Assembly (NCBI GenBank): GCA_963281255.1
Contig: OY725489.1
Coordinates: 4,402,001 to 4,466,000 of the forward strand
Direction of reading: 5' to 3'
DNA: 64,000 nucleotides
Source of the DNA: Aphrocallistes beatrix
Taxonomy: Eukaryota > Porifera > Hexactinellida > Sceptrulophora > Aphrocallistidae
Every line of letters begins with the position of its first letter. The first letter of the stretch is position 1. The notes below the pieces were generated by a model. It ran no database searches. It was not told the origin of the DNA and worked only from the letters and a program-made list of their open reading frames with translations. Made by a program: the position numbers and the translations under genes. Below are positions 33,345 through 44,335 of the stretch, piece by piece.

Positions 33345-33833
33345 TCATGAAAATAGTTTATTACGTTTATAATAACCAATTGTGCGTATTTTATTATAGA
33401 TCATTGTTTCTGGATCGCAATTGGGATTTTGTGACAACAATATGTTTTTCAGAGCAAGGAATCGTAAATCTGAATGAACTTTCGCAAAAATATCCTTTTT
33501 ATATATAGGTAGATTTTTAATGACACGATTTATAAATTCAGAAAAAATTTGCAATAACATATCATTGTCCTTCTTCAGAATAAATATATTTCTGTGATGT
33601 TCATATATTCCAGGTGTTTTATTGGAAATATCACCTTGCTCAAAGGATTTTTCTGGGTTTGAATGGCTAATTTTCGTTGAAAATATGCGATTTCATGATG
33701 TACGCACCTTGTTTTATATTTTTGTTTCTAAAACATCAACAGGATAACGATCTTTCATCCGATTCATTACTGGTTTAAAAATCGAACCATGAATGTGCTA
33801 AATTTAAAACCTCTCTCTTGCTAACAGGCACTT
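33345..33833 (-). other. Region downstream of recombinase, unassigned frame
   Basis: A 71-codon minus-strand frame (33560-33345) reads SEFINRVIKNLPIYKKDIFA and similar. It has protein-like composition but no recognised family. It could be the tail of the recombinase element or chance. Confidence 0.3.
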
Positions 33834-36493
33834 TCATAGATATGCGTTTGATATATGTTGATCTTCTACATTTTTAAATTCATCGACTGAAGATAATTTA
33901 CAGCGGATTAGATCAATAGAGAAATCTTTCAATACCAATACTGACATTGGAATATTTTTCTTCGGATTGCCAAGCAAAACAGATTGGGCGGGATCACTAG
34001 AAACATCAGGCTGTGAAAATTCACTGAAATGCAGTGAAAATTTAATCTCACTGTCGATGTCAATATCGTCTCGACCTTGCTCATCAGCGTTCTCTATTTC
34101 GTCTCCCTCAAGATATTCCGCAAAATCGTCATCAGAGCCATATAAATTAGATAAGTTCAAATTACTAGAACTACTAGAATATATCTTGGAATCTGCTTGA
34201 ATTGGTTGGTTTGAATGAACAGCAGAATACTTAGGAATCCGGCGATAGAATGATGAAAAACTTATTTCTGAGCCACTAGAAGATAAATCATATTTTTTGG
34301 GAGTTGTGGAATTAGGTATCGTACTAACACAATCTTCAGAGGCAGTGAAGACAGCCGGTTGAAAGGAATCCGATTTGCTCGATGTAATACCAGGAATCTC
34401 ATTAAGATAACTATTTTCCAAAGAATTATTATTTGTAGCATTGGATTTAGAAAGTGGAGTGCTTGAATCAATAATACTAGGAGGAAACCTATCATCACTC
34501 GATGATATATGTATAAGAATTTATTGGAACATGGAATTATTCAAAAAAATGGAGGGAGGAGAATGCGAATTGTTTGGTGTAATACTAATATTCTCACATC
34601 ATTAGTTTGAAAAGAAATACCATGATCTAAAGTTTTTCAAAATAAACATGGTTCATCATCCGAAGAGTACATCAAAGATTCTTGGTTCTGGGAACAAGTA
34701 GTCGTGCAATCATTAATTGCAGATGGAATCATTCCATTATTCTCTGAATTATCTGATAGACAAGTAAGTGAAGCCTCAGAACAATCAGTAACAATATCCA
34801 AACTTTGTATCTTCTCAAGTGTTTCGAAAGCTTCTAGTAACCCTGGGTGACCCATATTAATTCGGTAAAATTTTTCATGAACTTTCCTAGAATGGCCTAA
34901 GAAGAGGGCCATTAAATCGTGCAAATGGGGGCAATATTTCGCAGTGAGGGTAACAGTAGCCTTCCGAATATCTGTAACAGTGCCATTAAACCGGATACCA
35001 AGTTCCATTAATGCCTTTCTAAAAAGTGGGGTAACACATGATGTAGAGAGGGAATCTCCTTTATATGTTTGAAATACCTTTGCAGTATTAGATAAATGAT
35101 GGATTCCTGACCCATATTTTGGAAGCTTAGATAGAATGCATTTAATGTAATTAGAGAGGGCATCATAGGTATCGTGGTATACGAAGATCGTAGCACACTG
35201 AATGTAGCCCGTTTTATGATCAGAAATCATTATTCGATAATAAGCTTGATTAGAACAAATTTTAGCCCTTAATACTTCTTCAATAGTTAAACCGTGTATT
35301 ACACCTGGACGTTGTCCATTAGGTATCAAAAGTTCAAGGATTAGATGCCCACTAAGTAAGAAAAATTCTTCCCTTGTTAAAGGCGTACTTGTATTTCGCT
35401 TATGATTCTGGAATAATTTCCAGATTCGACTTTACTTTCGTCCCCTTCTCCAGGCAGAAATGACTAATGCGGTTTGGTCAAAAACCAGTCGGTTTCTGGT
35501 CATTACCACTTTTTGCCGCAAATTTCTTTGTCTGAGGACCGATTTTTCAATTCCAGAAAGCATCCTTTCGAAGGAATTTAAAGCGTGATTATTTGGGATG
35601 AATGAAGAGTGTTTTAATTTCAAGAAATTAATAAATCTCTGAATAGTTTTTATTCAAGAGTGTGACGTCGTTGAGGCCTTTCCAATTCTGAGTTCTTTCG
35701 TAATTAGTTCATTAAAACGATGGGAATTCCAAAACTCTTTCTCTCCTAATCCATTTAAAACGATAAAGATATTGTAAACATCCATCTCGACAGATTTTTT
35801 TGATTTGCACCCGCCTCCATATGTACCAAGAAACTCAGGAAAACCAATGATTAATTGCTGTAAATCTAATGAAATTGAACTGTTGATGATATTAGTAATG
35901 TAAAAATCATTTTCTGAGCCTTTACAATCATCTGTAAACGAAAAGGGAGACGAATTGTCTGACTCTATCAAAATAGGGGAGGAGTTGGGTGAATGAAATG
36001 AAATAGAAGAGTTAGGTGACTCAAACGAAGAACAAGCGTTTTGGGCAATAATTTGCTTATTTAAAATACAGGATTTAGAGGCAGAAAAATCGAAAGAGGG
36101 GTTGTATAAAACCTTTTTCGTACCCGAGAAAAGGGGAGTTTGTTTCTCTATAGTTTTAGAACTTTTCATTACATTAAGATATTCTTCATCTGAAAAGTTT
36201 AGGTAATGTTGTTTTCGAAGATGGATTGAAAGATGTTGTACTACCTTTCCGCATTCGTGTTCACCATATTTGTAAGAACAAGTATATCCCATTTTTATAT
36301 TCTTCCCTCCGGACTTGTTTCGATTTTTTTTCGTTTGAAATATGATTTCATTCAACTCGGATTTTGTAATTTCACCACTTGAGTGGTGAAGACTAAGATG
36401 GCGACGATATTTGTTGTAGACTTTCGTCTGTTTACAGATTTGGCATAAGACATTTTCCATTTGGAATAGAATTAAAAATATGAAAAAAGCCAT
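33834..36493 (-). pseudogene. Crypton-like tyrosine recombinase gene, broken
   Basis: A protein of this type integrates circular DNA through a tyrosine nucleophile. Reading leftward, 36493-35654 has a C2H2-like finger (CQICKQ..HLSLHH) and a second Cys/His cluster (YTCSYKYGEHECGKVVQHLS), then a Ser-rich linker. The segment 35329-34637 is the catalytic domain: GQRPGVIHGLT (first Arg), DHKTGYI (Lys), TVTDIRKATVTLTA (second Arg), ALFLGHSRK (His) and HEKFYRIN (Tyr). A Ser/Asp/Glu-rich tail follows (34421-33834). The coding sequence is broken in about three places. Cryptons are the best fit, because no reverse transcriptase is nearby; a recombinase from a DIRS/Ngaro-type retroelement is the alternative. 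Confidence 0.75.
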
Positions 36494-36822
36494 TGAAAAT
36501 AATTATAATTTACAAAATGTAAGGGTTTTACACGTGAGGAACGAAGGACACTAGTAGTATAGCTCGATTTACATCAAAGGAAGTTTTGGATACTTGACGA
36601 CCGTGTGAATTTGGGAAAGGTCAAATATACATACTTGGAATTTGATAGGATCGACAACGCCAAATAGGGTTGCCTCAAAGGAATGCGGGCCAACATTCGC
36701 CTGGATTTTTGATATTATTAGACTTTAATTCCAACAGCAAAATGTTCGCAACTAAATGTTTGAACCCAAACATTAAGTACAGGCACCGACTTTAAGTACA
36801 CCCCAAACATTTAAGTACAGGC
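36494..36822. other. Upstream of recombinase gene, no gene seen
   Basis: This presumably holds the promoter side of the recombinase element. Near 36760-36825 a short motif ACATTTAAGTACAGGCACC recurs two or three times just before the Rep-H fragment. Confidence 0.4.
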
Positions 36823-36896
36823 ACCCAAAGGGCGCCTCCGGCGGACACAAAGTGTCCACCAACTGCGCAGCTCAAGCAAGCAAAGCGAGCTTGTCG
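36823..36896 (-). repeat. Hairpin repeat family (Rep-H), head fragment
   Basis: An inverted copy of the GC-rich head only, with the hairpin GGCGGACACAAAGTGTCC and TGAGC/GCAAGCAAAGCG motifs. The body is missing. Confidence 0.7.
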
Positions 36897-37666
36897 TTGT
36901 TAACCCGAAATGAACCATGGGTTTTCTATTTATAGTATGGACCCACATTTGTATGGCATTATCAACCAAAATAGCTTATGGCGGAAATGACGTCACAAAA
37001 TTACAACGGACAGCAGCAGGCAAAAACAGTTGCGCCTTAAATTTGACTAAACCATTGAATATATATTCATCGCATTCAACCATTTGAACGCGATGAAATT
37101 TTTATAAAAGATCATTATTTTTGTAAATCTTATTAAGTAGAACGTCTGAACACTATATCATATACACTACAATAATAACTAAAGCAAAATAATTTAAGGT
37201 ACAAATATTGATGATCAAAGTACAGAGTGACCCATGTTACAAGCTCAATTGGGTTTAAATCAAACTCTCATATTCCTATGGTGGTTAAGAATATTGATGA
37301 TGATTTTAAGTGATTATTCTACGTAGTCTAAGAGTTGGAACTGTACTTTGTAGAGTTCGGTTTTAGTGGTGGGAATATGTCTCGAAATGCGGCCAAATTC
37401 ATCAGGAATCAGGGCCTATTGCTTTTGAAAAAATCTAATCAGAATCGATATTTCGTAACGAATTAGCATCAGATACTTTTTGTTTAAAAATTGTTGTTCT
37501 TATTGGTGATTTCCCGTCTATAAACTAAAAGAAATAATCCTATTTTAGTATTTTGATTTAATAACTGACTGTAGGAGCATATAAATATATTTAATCAGGA
37601 GAAAAAAATTTATTTTCGAACTTGACATTTTTGAGATCAGATTATTGGAGTCCCGGGTATATAATA
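36897..37666. other. Gap, no gene seen
   Basis: AT-rich with no frame above chance length and no recognised element. Confidence 0.4.
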
Positions 37667-37998
37667 CAGTGCACCCTCGCTAATCCGAACCTCGCTAATC
37701 CGAACCCTCGCTAATCCGAACACTTCATTCTTAAAATCCGAACACCCAAAATATAATTTTATTCGCCTCTATGATTTGAATAAACGTTTATAAACTTGAA
37801 TTTATCATTAAGATTGAGAAACCTCGTTAAATGAGCAATAATAGCGAAATAATATCCTTAATATTCTAACAATATAAATTTATTATAATTAATGCCCTAT
37901 TGAATTAATGTTATTTCACTAATCGGAACAAATTCACTAATCCGAACGATTTTTTCGAACATTGGAACAGAGCTGTTCGGATTAGCGAGGGTGTACTG
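37667..37998. mobile_element. Tigger/pogo-like MITE
   Basis: The ends CAGTGCACCCTCGCTAATCC and the inverted GGATTAGCGAGGGTGTACTG are flanked by TA (37665-37666, 37999-38000). The motif CTCGCTAATCCGAAC is repeated three times at the left end. Same family as 28421-28932. Confidence 0.88.
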
Positions 37999-39006
37999 TA
38001 TTTCAAAAATCTGTTTTTAAAATATTTTGCGCAATAAATAGTGTTCATTTTTAAACTAGAAGGGTGGTAAATTCCATAGTTGCAATTTGCAAACCGATTA
38101 AACAAAATTATCTTAGTCCAATCAATGAAGCAAAATTTATTGTTGCAGAACTTTCGGATCACCCTATAATCCTAAATCTAACAATGCAATCAAATTCAAA
38201 TTTATTGATTATTGCTATAATTCAGAACAATATGTTGTTCTATTTGTATCAAACTATGTTGTTAAAATAACAGTAAAAATGTTCTTGATAGCTTGCTCTC
38301 TTAGTCTTGGTCAATATTTGTTTCCAATTCTTTCGTGGATATGACGACCTGAATCAATTTTGATAAACCTGAAATAATTATCATAATGTGAACACAATTT
38401 CCCATGATTAGCATGAATCCACTTTTGCCTTCTTTTAATTTGATATCAGAAATTATTCCTTTGATCTGTCGACAAGACACTCAATTTTAGATTTGTTTTA
38501 TGCAAGTATTTAACCGATACCTATCCAGGATGTATGTCTTTCAACATCGTACTTTTCCCGTGCGCCAAGCTGTGTAAACTTCTTTTGCCCTGAGGCAATC
38601 GTGTTGCTATGATGTTTTCACTCGTCTACACAGGGTAAGACATATTTGTTTCGATTCATCTTCTCATAGGAAGTATAGCATCAATTACTTGATTTTTCGT
38701 TTCCAAGGTCTGTTTGACGTTCTCATTCGTTGTCACAGGAGGTAGGCTTTACTAAACTCTGGAACAGTAATTACCACTATCCTATTCTGTAAACCCCTTG
38801 CCATTACAGCAGTGTAATATTGTAGATTATCTGTGCCTCGGGGTGGGAGTCTCAGTCTCGTGCTTAAAAATATTTTCAGCTCAACGATCGTAGGTTTTCC
38901 CAGTGCTGAATAATTTGCAATATTCAAGCATTTATGTTACACTTTGTTTTGATAACAATGTAACAAACCCAATAAACCCATCGAAGAATAACCTCCTGCC
39001 CCTTCC
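37999..39006. other. Gap, no gene seen
   Basis: Short open frames only. Nothing recognised. Confidence 0.4.
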
Positions 39007-39416
39007 CAATGGCAGGGCCGGCGCCACCTCATTTGAAGTGGTCCGGTTGAACTTAACTGCGAAAGTTCAGTTCCTAGCAACGGCCAGGAATGTGAAAAAT
39101 TCCAGGTCGTTGCTATGCACGGACCAAAATATTCTCCAAATATGGTCAATAAATTGGTTCTATACTAATAGTAAACAGTTGTCATCACATTGCTACCTTA
39201 GTACAATCAACACTCTTTCATATTAGTAGATGTAGAAAATATTCAATCTTATTGAATGAAGTGTATAATCTAGCGTATCGTATTAAAAGCGCAACAACCG
39301 GACCTAACCGGACCTTTCGGGACCTCACCGGACCTTTCCGGACCACTTTAGCTTTTTCTTAAAAGTGGTCGGGTGAAAACCGGACCAACCGGACCAGTGG
39401 CGCCGGCGCTGAATTG
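39007..39416. mobile_element. GC-ended MITE with nested hairpin
   Basis: The inverted ends are TGGCAGGGCCGGCGCCAC (left) and GTGGCGCCGGCGCTGAATTGCC (right). Inside the right end is an array of ACCGGACC repeats (about 39297-39400). The CCTAGCAACGGCC hairpin MITE is nested at 39071-39118. Flanking duplications are unclear. Confidence 0.65.
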
Positions 39417-40059
39417 CCAATGCTAGGGGGCGTAGACAGGATGGTTCTCCAAGTTGAAATATCTTTTTTCGAGTCAAAATTTTATTTTCAAATTTTTAAC
39501 TTTTTTGCACCCACCCCAAAGCTTTTTAAAAAAATTTGATCTAAACTTCATTAAATTAAGTCAAATAATTTATTAATGGGTGATATTCTTAATCCAAAGT
39601 CATTCCAAAAACCTGATGTCAATTTCCCAGACACCCTGATTAAATGGACATGGTTAAATTAAGAAAATTATGTTTCTGAAATACTCAAATATTCCTGCAA
39701 ATCCTTCGATGCGCCCTCGTTTCTGTCATATATTGTACAATCAATAATTTCTTTTCCTCATGCCAACTAAATGACGGTCAAAAATAAGTAGCAAGTAAAA
39801 AAAAGTAGTGAGTGAGTAGAACTAAATCTAAAATGGAGGAAAAAATAAAGTAGCAAGTAAACGGTTGGCAAAAAAAAATACGACAACTTTTTTTTTGCCA
39901 GTTCTGGAATCCCTGGTCAGAACATTTTCTGTGAGAGAACCGATGATAAAACGACATTATTGAGAATGCATCGAGATATAGGGACATTTTCCCTCCAGAA
40001 GTTTACAATATTAGGACAATATATAACAATGTCCCTCTATCAAAATATCAATCGATTTT

Positions 40060-40102
<43 letters not shown>

Positions 40103-40134
40103 TATGTATACAAATAAATATTAATCGAGTTTTA
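39417..40134. other. AT-rich gap with TA microsatellite
   Basis: There are AGTAAAAA-type simple repeats near 39780-39860 and a (TA)n run at about 40062-40098, followed by the tail motif of the Rep-H family (about 40116-40143). No gene. Confidence 0.5.
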
Positions 40135-40860
40135 ATAGTAAGGATGCTGCTAACACGTTAATCTTGGGAACATATTTAGTTGTTGGAACTACTCGAAATT
40201 TATTGGATTTTGTCCACATTTTAGTTTTTCCTCTGTAAAGCCAAATCGACATCTCGTCTGCAAATACGGTTTGATACCACAACATCTTAGGATATTTGTG
40301 CTTTCTAGCCCATTACACTGTGTTAACACGATTTCTCGCTTACTAACGGACGGTTAGATGGATACACCTCTAGCTATTGTTGAGGTGTTTTAAGGGGTAT
40401 GGTGGAAAAAGTTCGAACCAAAACCATAAATAGTTCGACTTTCAAAAAAAGGAAATAGTTCGAAAAAAAACACCAATCCTAATGATAAAACGTCGAACTA
40501 TTTCCTAATCCGAAATTAGAACTATTTTATTTTTCGAAAAGTCGAACCATTTCTACATTACCGTTTTAAGGCACGCCCGATAGTTTCATATATGGTTTAC
40601 CTGGAGCCAGATTAGCTAGAGCACGTAAGGACAAATAAGGTTTATGTTTGATTTGCTGTACCAAACTTCTTTGGATGGAGAGTCTCAGTTTTGGTGACCT
40701 TCCTGACCAGATCTTGCGAGCCATACCAACATTCTTCGAATTTCTAGATTTTATCCTAGACTGTCGCCGAAGTTACACCCAGGGATTTCGATATATCCTT
40801 CATAGATGGTTCACCCCGATTTATTAAAGTATCAATGCCTCACGGGTTTGTTTCTGATCT
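40135..40860 (-). pseudogene. Tc1-like transposase relic, split by a foldback
   Basis: On the minus strand about 40330-40140 reads QTVFADEMSIWLYRGKTKMW and RVVPTTKYVPKINV. These align with the catalytic-Asp region of the intact Tc1 gene at 21802 (TILDEMSIWLSRG...VPTVKHTPKINV). Further right, about 40830-40600 encodes the N-terminal DNA-binding part (KDISKSLGVTSATV, KVTKTETLHPKKFG). The foldback at 40396-40562 separates them, and there are frame breaks. The C-terminal catalytic part is missing. Confidence 0.78.
40396..40562. mobile_element. Foldback MITE, copy 4
   Basis: It is flanked by the 9-bp repeat GTTTTAAGG (40387-40395, 40563-40571) inside the Tc1 relic. The ends are GGTATGGTGG and the inverted CTACATTACC. 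The interior consists of inverted TAGTTCGAAC/GTTCGAACTA-like units. 167 bp, no coding sequence. Confidence 0.82.
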
Positions 40861-41259
40861 ATATTTAGTAGATCTAACGCTATAAATTGATTTAAAAAAC
40901 ATAAATGTGAAAATATTTAAAAAAAGTCGAATATATTACATCACAAATATTTTCGACAGTAATTCTCGCAAAATGACAACCCATAGGCAAAGATCTAAGT
41001 AGATTATCCATTTTTTAATACATTTCGAGGAGTATATGTGAGTAGAATCAATCATACAGGTTTTTAATATTTAAGTGGGGTAATAATAATGTATCAATTT
41101 TCTCATTTTTTATATTACAGACTGTACATCTATCCTTATTGTAAAATTGAGACATGCAGTGTGCTCTTCCCGGATAATACTTCCAGCTTCATCTGATGCA
41201 GCCATGGAGTAATTTAATTTCAATTGCTATTAAATTAGTCATGATAATTTAACATACTT
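40861..41259. other. Gap, no gene seen
   Basis: AT-rich; nothing recognised. Confidence 0.4.
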
Positions 41260-41720
41260 ACAAGTCGCTTTACTTGATTGCGCTGTGCGGCTGGCAGACA
41301 CTTCGTGTCCACCAGAGGCTCCCTTTGGTCGCCTGGAGCTATATTGGTTAATCATAAGGGAGATAGCATCTCTAAATATTTCCATCTTAGTGTCAAAATC
41401 GATATCACTCGAAAAATCACAAAATTTGTCAATTTTAAAATTTTTGATGCGTAATGATGACGTCAAAATAGGGTGATGAGTCATAAATTTTTGATGATAG
41501 TTGCATCATATGTGGGGTATGTTAGTATACATATTCTATTAAAATTTCAGCCTTCTATCTCCTATAATGGCTGAGTTATGCTCGAATAACTGTACTGCTT
41601 AACTTTTAAAAATCTGACAATGACGTCATAATTATATGATGAGTCGATATTTTGGTCTGAGGTCGGAACTTAATGGAGCCATACTTTCTGGGCAAGGCAG
41701 TTCCTTTAATCAATTCGTTA
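41260..41720 (+). repeat. Hairpin repeat family (Rep-H), copy 3
   Basis: This copy has a degenerate head (GCGGCTGGCAGACACTTCGTG), GAGGCTCCCTTTGGTCGCC, then the full body including TGATGACGTCAA and CTATAATGGCTGAGTTATG, ending near a TA microsatellite. Open frames here on both strands are translations of the repeat. Confidence 0.72.
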
Positions 41721-41945
41721 CATATATATATATGTATACAGGTCAACCCCCCAAAGCGGCACCCATCTGGAGAATGATTTTGTGCCCTTCTCGGAGGTTG
41801 CCGCTACTCGGAGGTTGCTCGTATGCACCCTTAATATATTATTCAAAAGCTAAAATAGCATATATTGATGCTAATACAGTAGTAATCGGTTATATGAATC
41901 TAAATTGGTTATAAAGACGTTTTTCTCTAATCATTTGTGAGAGGT

Positions 41946-42185
41946 TACCATGTTTATATGGATATTTGGACTCCAGAGGAAGGAGAACGTTTGAACTTAA
42001 TCCGGGAGCCAGACAATATTAAAGATAAGTATTCAGTATCAGTTATGAAAGACGGCCTGGTTGTAGGCCATGTCCATGTCTTGTCCCTTATAATCTAGCA
42101 CCAAGAATTTCACAATTTTTGAAGAGAGACATGAACAAAGCCTTTGCTGAGGTTAAATCTAAACCAATAAACCGAAAGATTTGGT
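41946..42185 (+). pseudogene. HIRAN-like domain relic
   Basis: The sequence reads YHVYMDIWTPEEGERLNLIR, then EPDNIKDKYSVSVMKDGLVV-GHV. After a frame change it reads YNLAPRISQFLKRDMNKAFA and EVKSKPINR. This pattern (a tryptophan-proline start, REP..N..D, VGHVP, then an NLAP..FL..D block) is a HIRAN-like domain found in many copies in cnidarian and sponge genomes, often in transposon-linked genes. Only this one domain remains and it is broken. The adjacent hAT relic is on the opposite strand. Confidence 0.6.
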
Positions 42186-42341
42186 TTTCTCTTTTGGTGG
42201 TTCATCTATCTCTGTCTCGGATAATTCGATGGATGATATTGGGGGAAATGATTCCTGTACCGCTTCGCTGTAGGTCTGTTGCAGACCATGCAGTGTAGCC
42301 AGCCATTCTGGGATGTCTTTTAGCAGATTTCTTTTGAACTT

Positions 42342-42920
42342 CTAGTCCGCAGAGGTGGAGTTAGGTAAGAAACTGAATGACTTAAACCCTGGGTCAAGAA
42401 AGGTGGCGATCCAATGATATTGGGTTATCGAAGTGTACAACTCCTCTTGTAAAAGTAGAACAAGGTTCTCTTTAAGAACTGCTATTTCAATACTGTCCTG
42501 CACGTCGATGGCTCCCATGGCATACAGCTTATAATATGAAGGGATGACAATATTAATTGTCGGACGTCTGCTGTACTGCAGATTTTCAAAAACATCACTG
42601 AACAACTCTGCCACATCCCTTACTTCGTCATTCAGGCACTTGTCGACAGCAGCTAGAATTGACAGTCGCCCTCTCTCTGTAAGCTTCTCTGAGAGTTTCA
42701 TGTAGCTTTTGTCAATGCTGTGTGAACGGCGGTAGATGGATGCCCACGGACGTGTATTTCCCCCATGTTTTATTGATACAGGCAAAGTTTCTTGAATACC
42801 TGTAGCCTGTTTCACGTATTTGCAGAGAATACATTCAGCTTCTTCATATTCTTTAACGCTACCGTGTGGCGCCTTTGTATTAGGTATGACGAGGTTTTCT
42901 TTTTTGTGCTCAATTACCAT
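42342..42920 (-). pseudogene. hAT transposase fragment
   Basis: This is a 192-codon open frame. The middle part matches the hAT core region: SHSIDKSYMKLSEKLTERGR, SILAAVDKCLNDEV, LYTSITQYHWIATFLDPGFK and SFSFLP. The LDPxFK..FL motif is typical of hAT/ZBED proteins. The N-terminal zinc finger and the C-terminal dimerisation domain are missing, so it is a fragment. No terminal repeats were identified. Confidence 0.72.
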
Positions 42921-43443
42921 AAACTGTAGTATATTTATCTACTCTGGTTTATCAAAATATTCAAAAGAAATGTTTAACATTAGTGATATGACTATTAGAA
43001 TTTTAGGATTTTTAAAATTCAATTTTTCGTTGAAATTGGATATAATAATAATACTAAAACTTTCCATAGATTTCAACATTTACTTTCTTAGAATACATCA
43101 TTCCATACCAGATATCTCTTCATTGATATATATCCTTAATTTCTACTGAGCGTTTTTAGTTAGAAAGTGCAAAATTTTGCATTACCACCTAATTTTACTG
43201 AATTTAGTCAGAATTTAGCCTATTTTTGAATTTGTTTTTACATATTCAACTAAAACGTTGGAGAGGGGAATTAATTTGAAAATCTGTACGGTAATATTTA
43301 AAGTATTATGTATATAGGTTCTATTGTAGTAACACCAAGTTTATAGAATAAACAAATTCTTAGAATGAAATCATCAAGTTTGGGAGGATTGCCATTTTAT
43401 CTATTAATGAATATCGCATATCCACAAGTTATTATTTATCCAT
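42921..43443. other. Gap, no gene seen
   Basis: AT-rich; an open frame of 109 codons at 42820-43149 (plus) overlaps the hAT relic and looks like a shadow. Confidence 0.4.
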
Positions 43444-43454
43444 GGTTCAAAGCA

Positions 43455-43937
43455 AGGTTGAAACCGCTTCAACCAAATACCATTTTAACCGAATAATGGT
43501 CAGACCAAATAATTTGGCTAACCGAATAATGGTCAAACCGAATAATTTGGTTAACCGACTAATGGTCAAACGAATAATTTGGTCAACCGAATAATTTGGT
43601 TAACCAAATAATACTTTATTATATTTTTGCATAAATTTTTATCTATTATGTAAATATTTATACAAAAATATAACAAGTATAAGTAGGCCTATTAGATTTA
43701 TTTGTGTTCGGACCACCTCATGTAAGAACGTGTGATTGTATTGGGAAAGCATGCAAATTATTTGTTTAACCAAATATTCGGTTGACCAAAATTATTCGGT
43801 TGACCAAATATTCGGTTGACCAAATTATTTGGTTCTCAACCGAATACCAAATAATGATATTTGGTTACAAACCAAATATCAATTATTTGCAAATAATATT
43901 TGGTTAAACAGAATAATCAACTATTCAGTTTCAACCT
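43455..43937. mobile_element. Array-ended foldback, copy 5
   Basis: It is flanked by the 11-bp repeat GGTTCAAAGCA (43444-43454, 43938-43948). The ends are AGGTTGAAACCG and the inverted CAGTTTCAACCT. The interior arms are arrays of GGTCAACCGAATAATTT-type units on the left and inverted GGTTGACCAAATATTC units on the right. No coding sequence. Confidence 0.85.
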
Positions 43938-43949
43938 GGTTCAAAGCAA

Positions 43950-44335
43950 CATTAAATTAATATTAACTATATAAATTCATTATAATCAATTTTGGAATAG
44001 ATTTCAAAATATCATTAATTGTATATCAATGGTAAATCCACCATGCTATAAGCTCTGAAAAATGTAATTTTCATGCAATTGTTCAGCCCAAAAAAAGACA
44101 GATTTGTAAAAATTATACATGTCTGTGTTTGTCCAAAATTTCTCAAACTTTTACATCCTGATTCATGGTCCAATTATAAACGGAAAAAAGTATAAATTAC
44201 CTTCCAGTGCGATTATTATTATCCATGGTTAAGATATGACACATTTGAGTGTTCTTTCCCATAGACGAAAAGTTGACTCATCACGAAATGGTGACGTCAT
44301 TGTCACCATGTATATAATTTGAAATTCCAGATTCG
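43950..44335. other. Gap, no gene seen
   Basis: AT-rich, includes GGTGACGTCATTGTCACC near 44290, a short palindrome-like motif. No gene. Confidence 0.4.
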
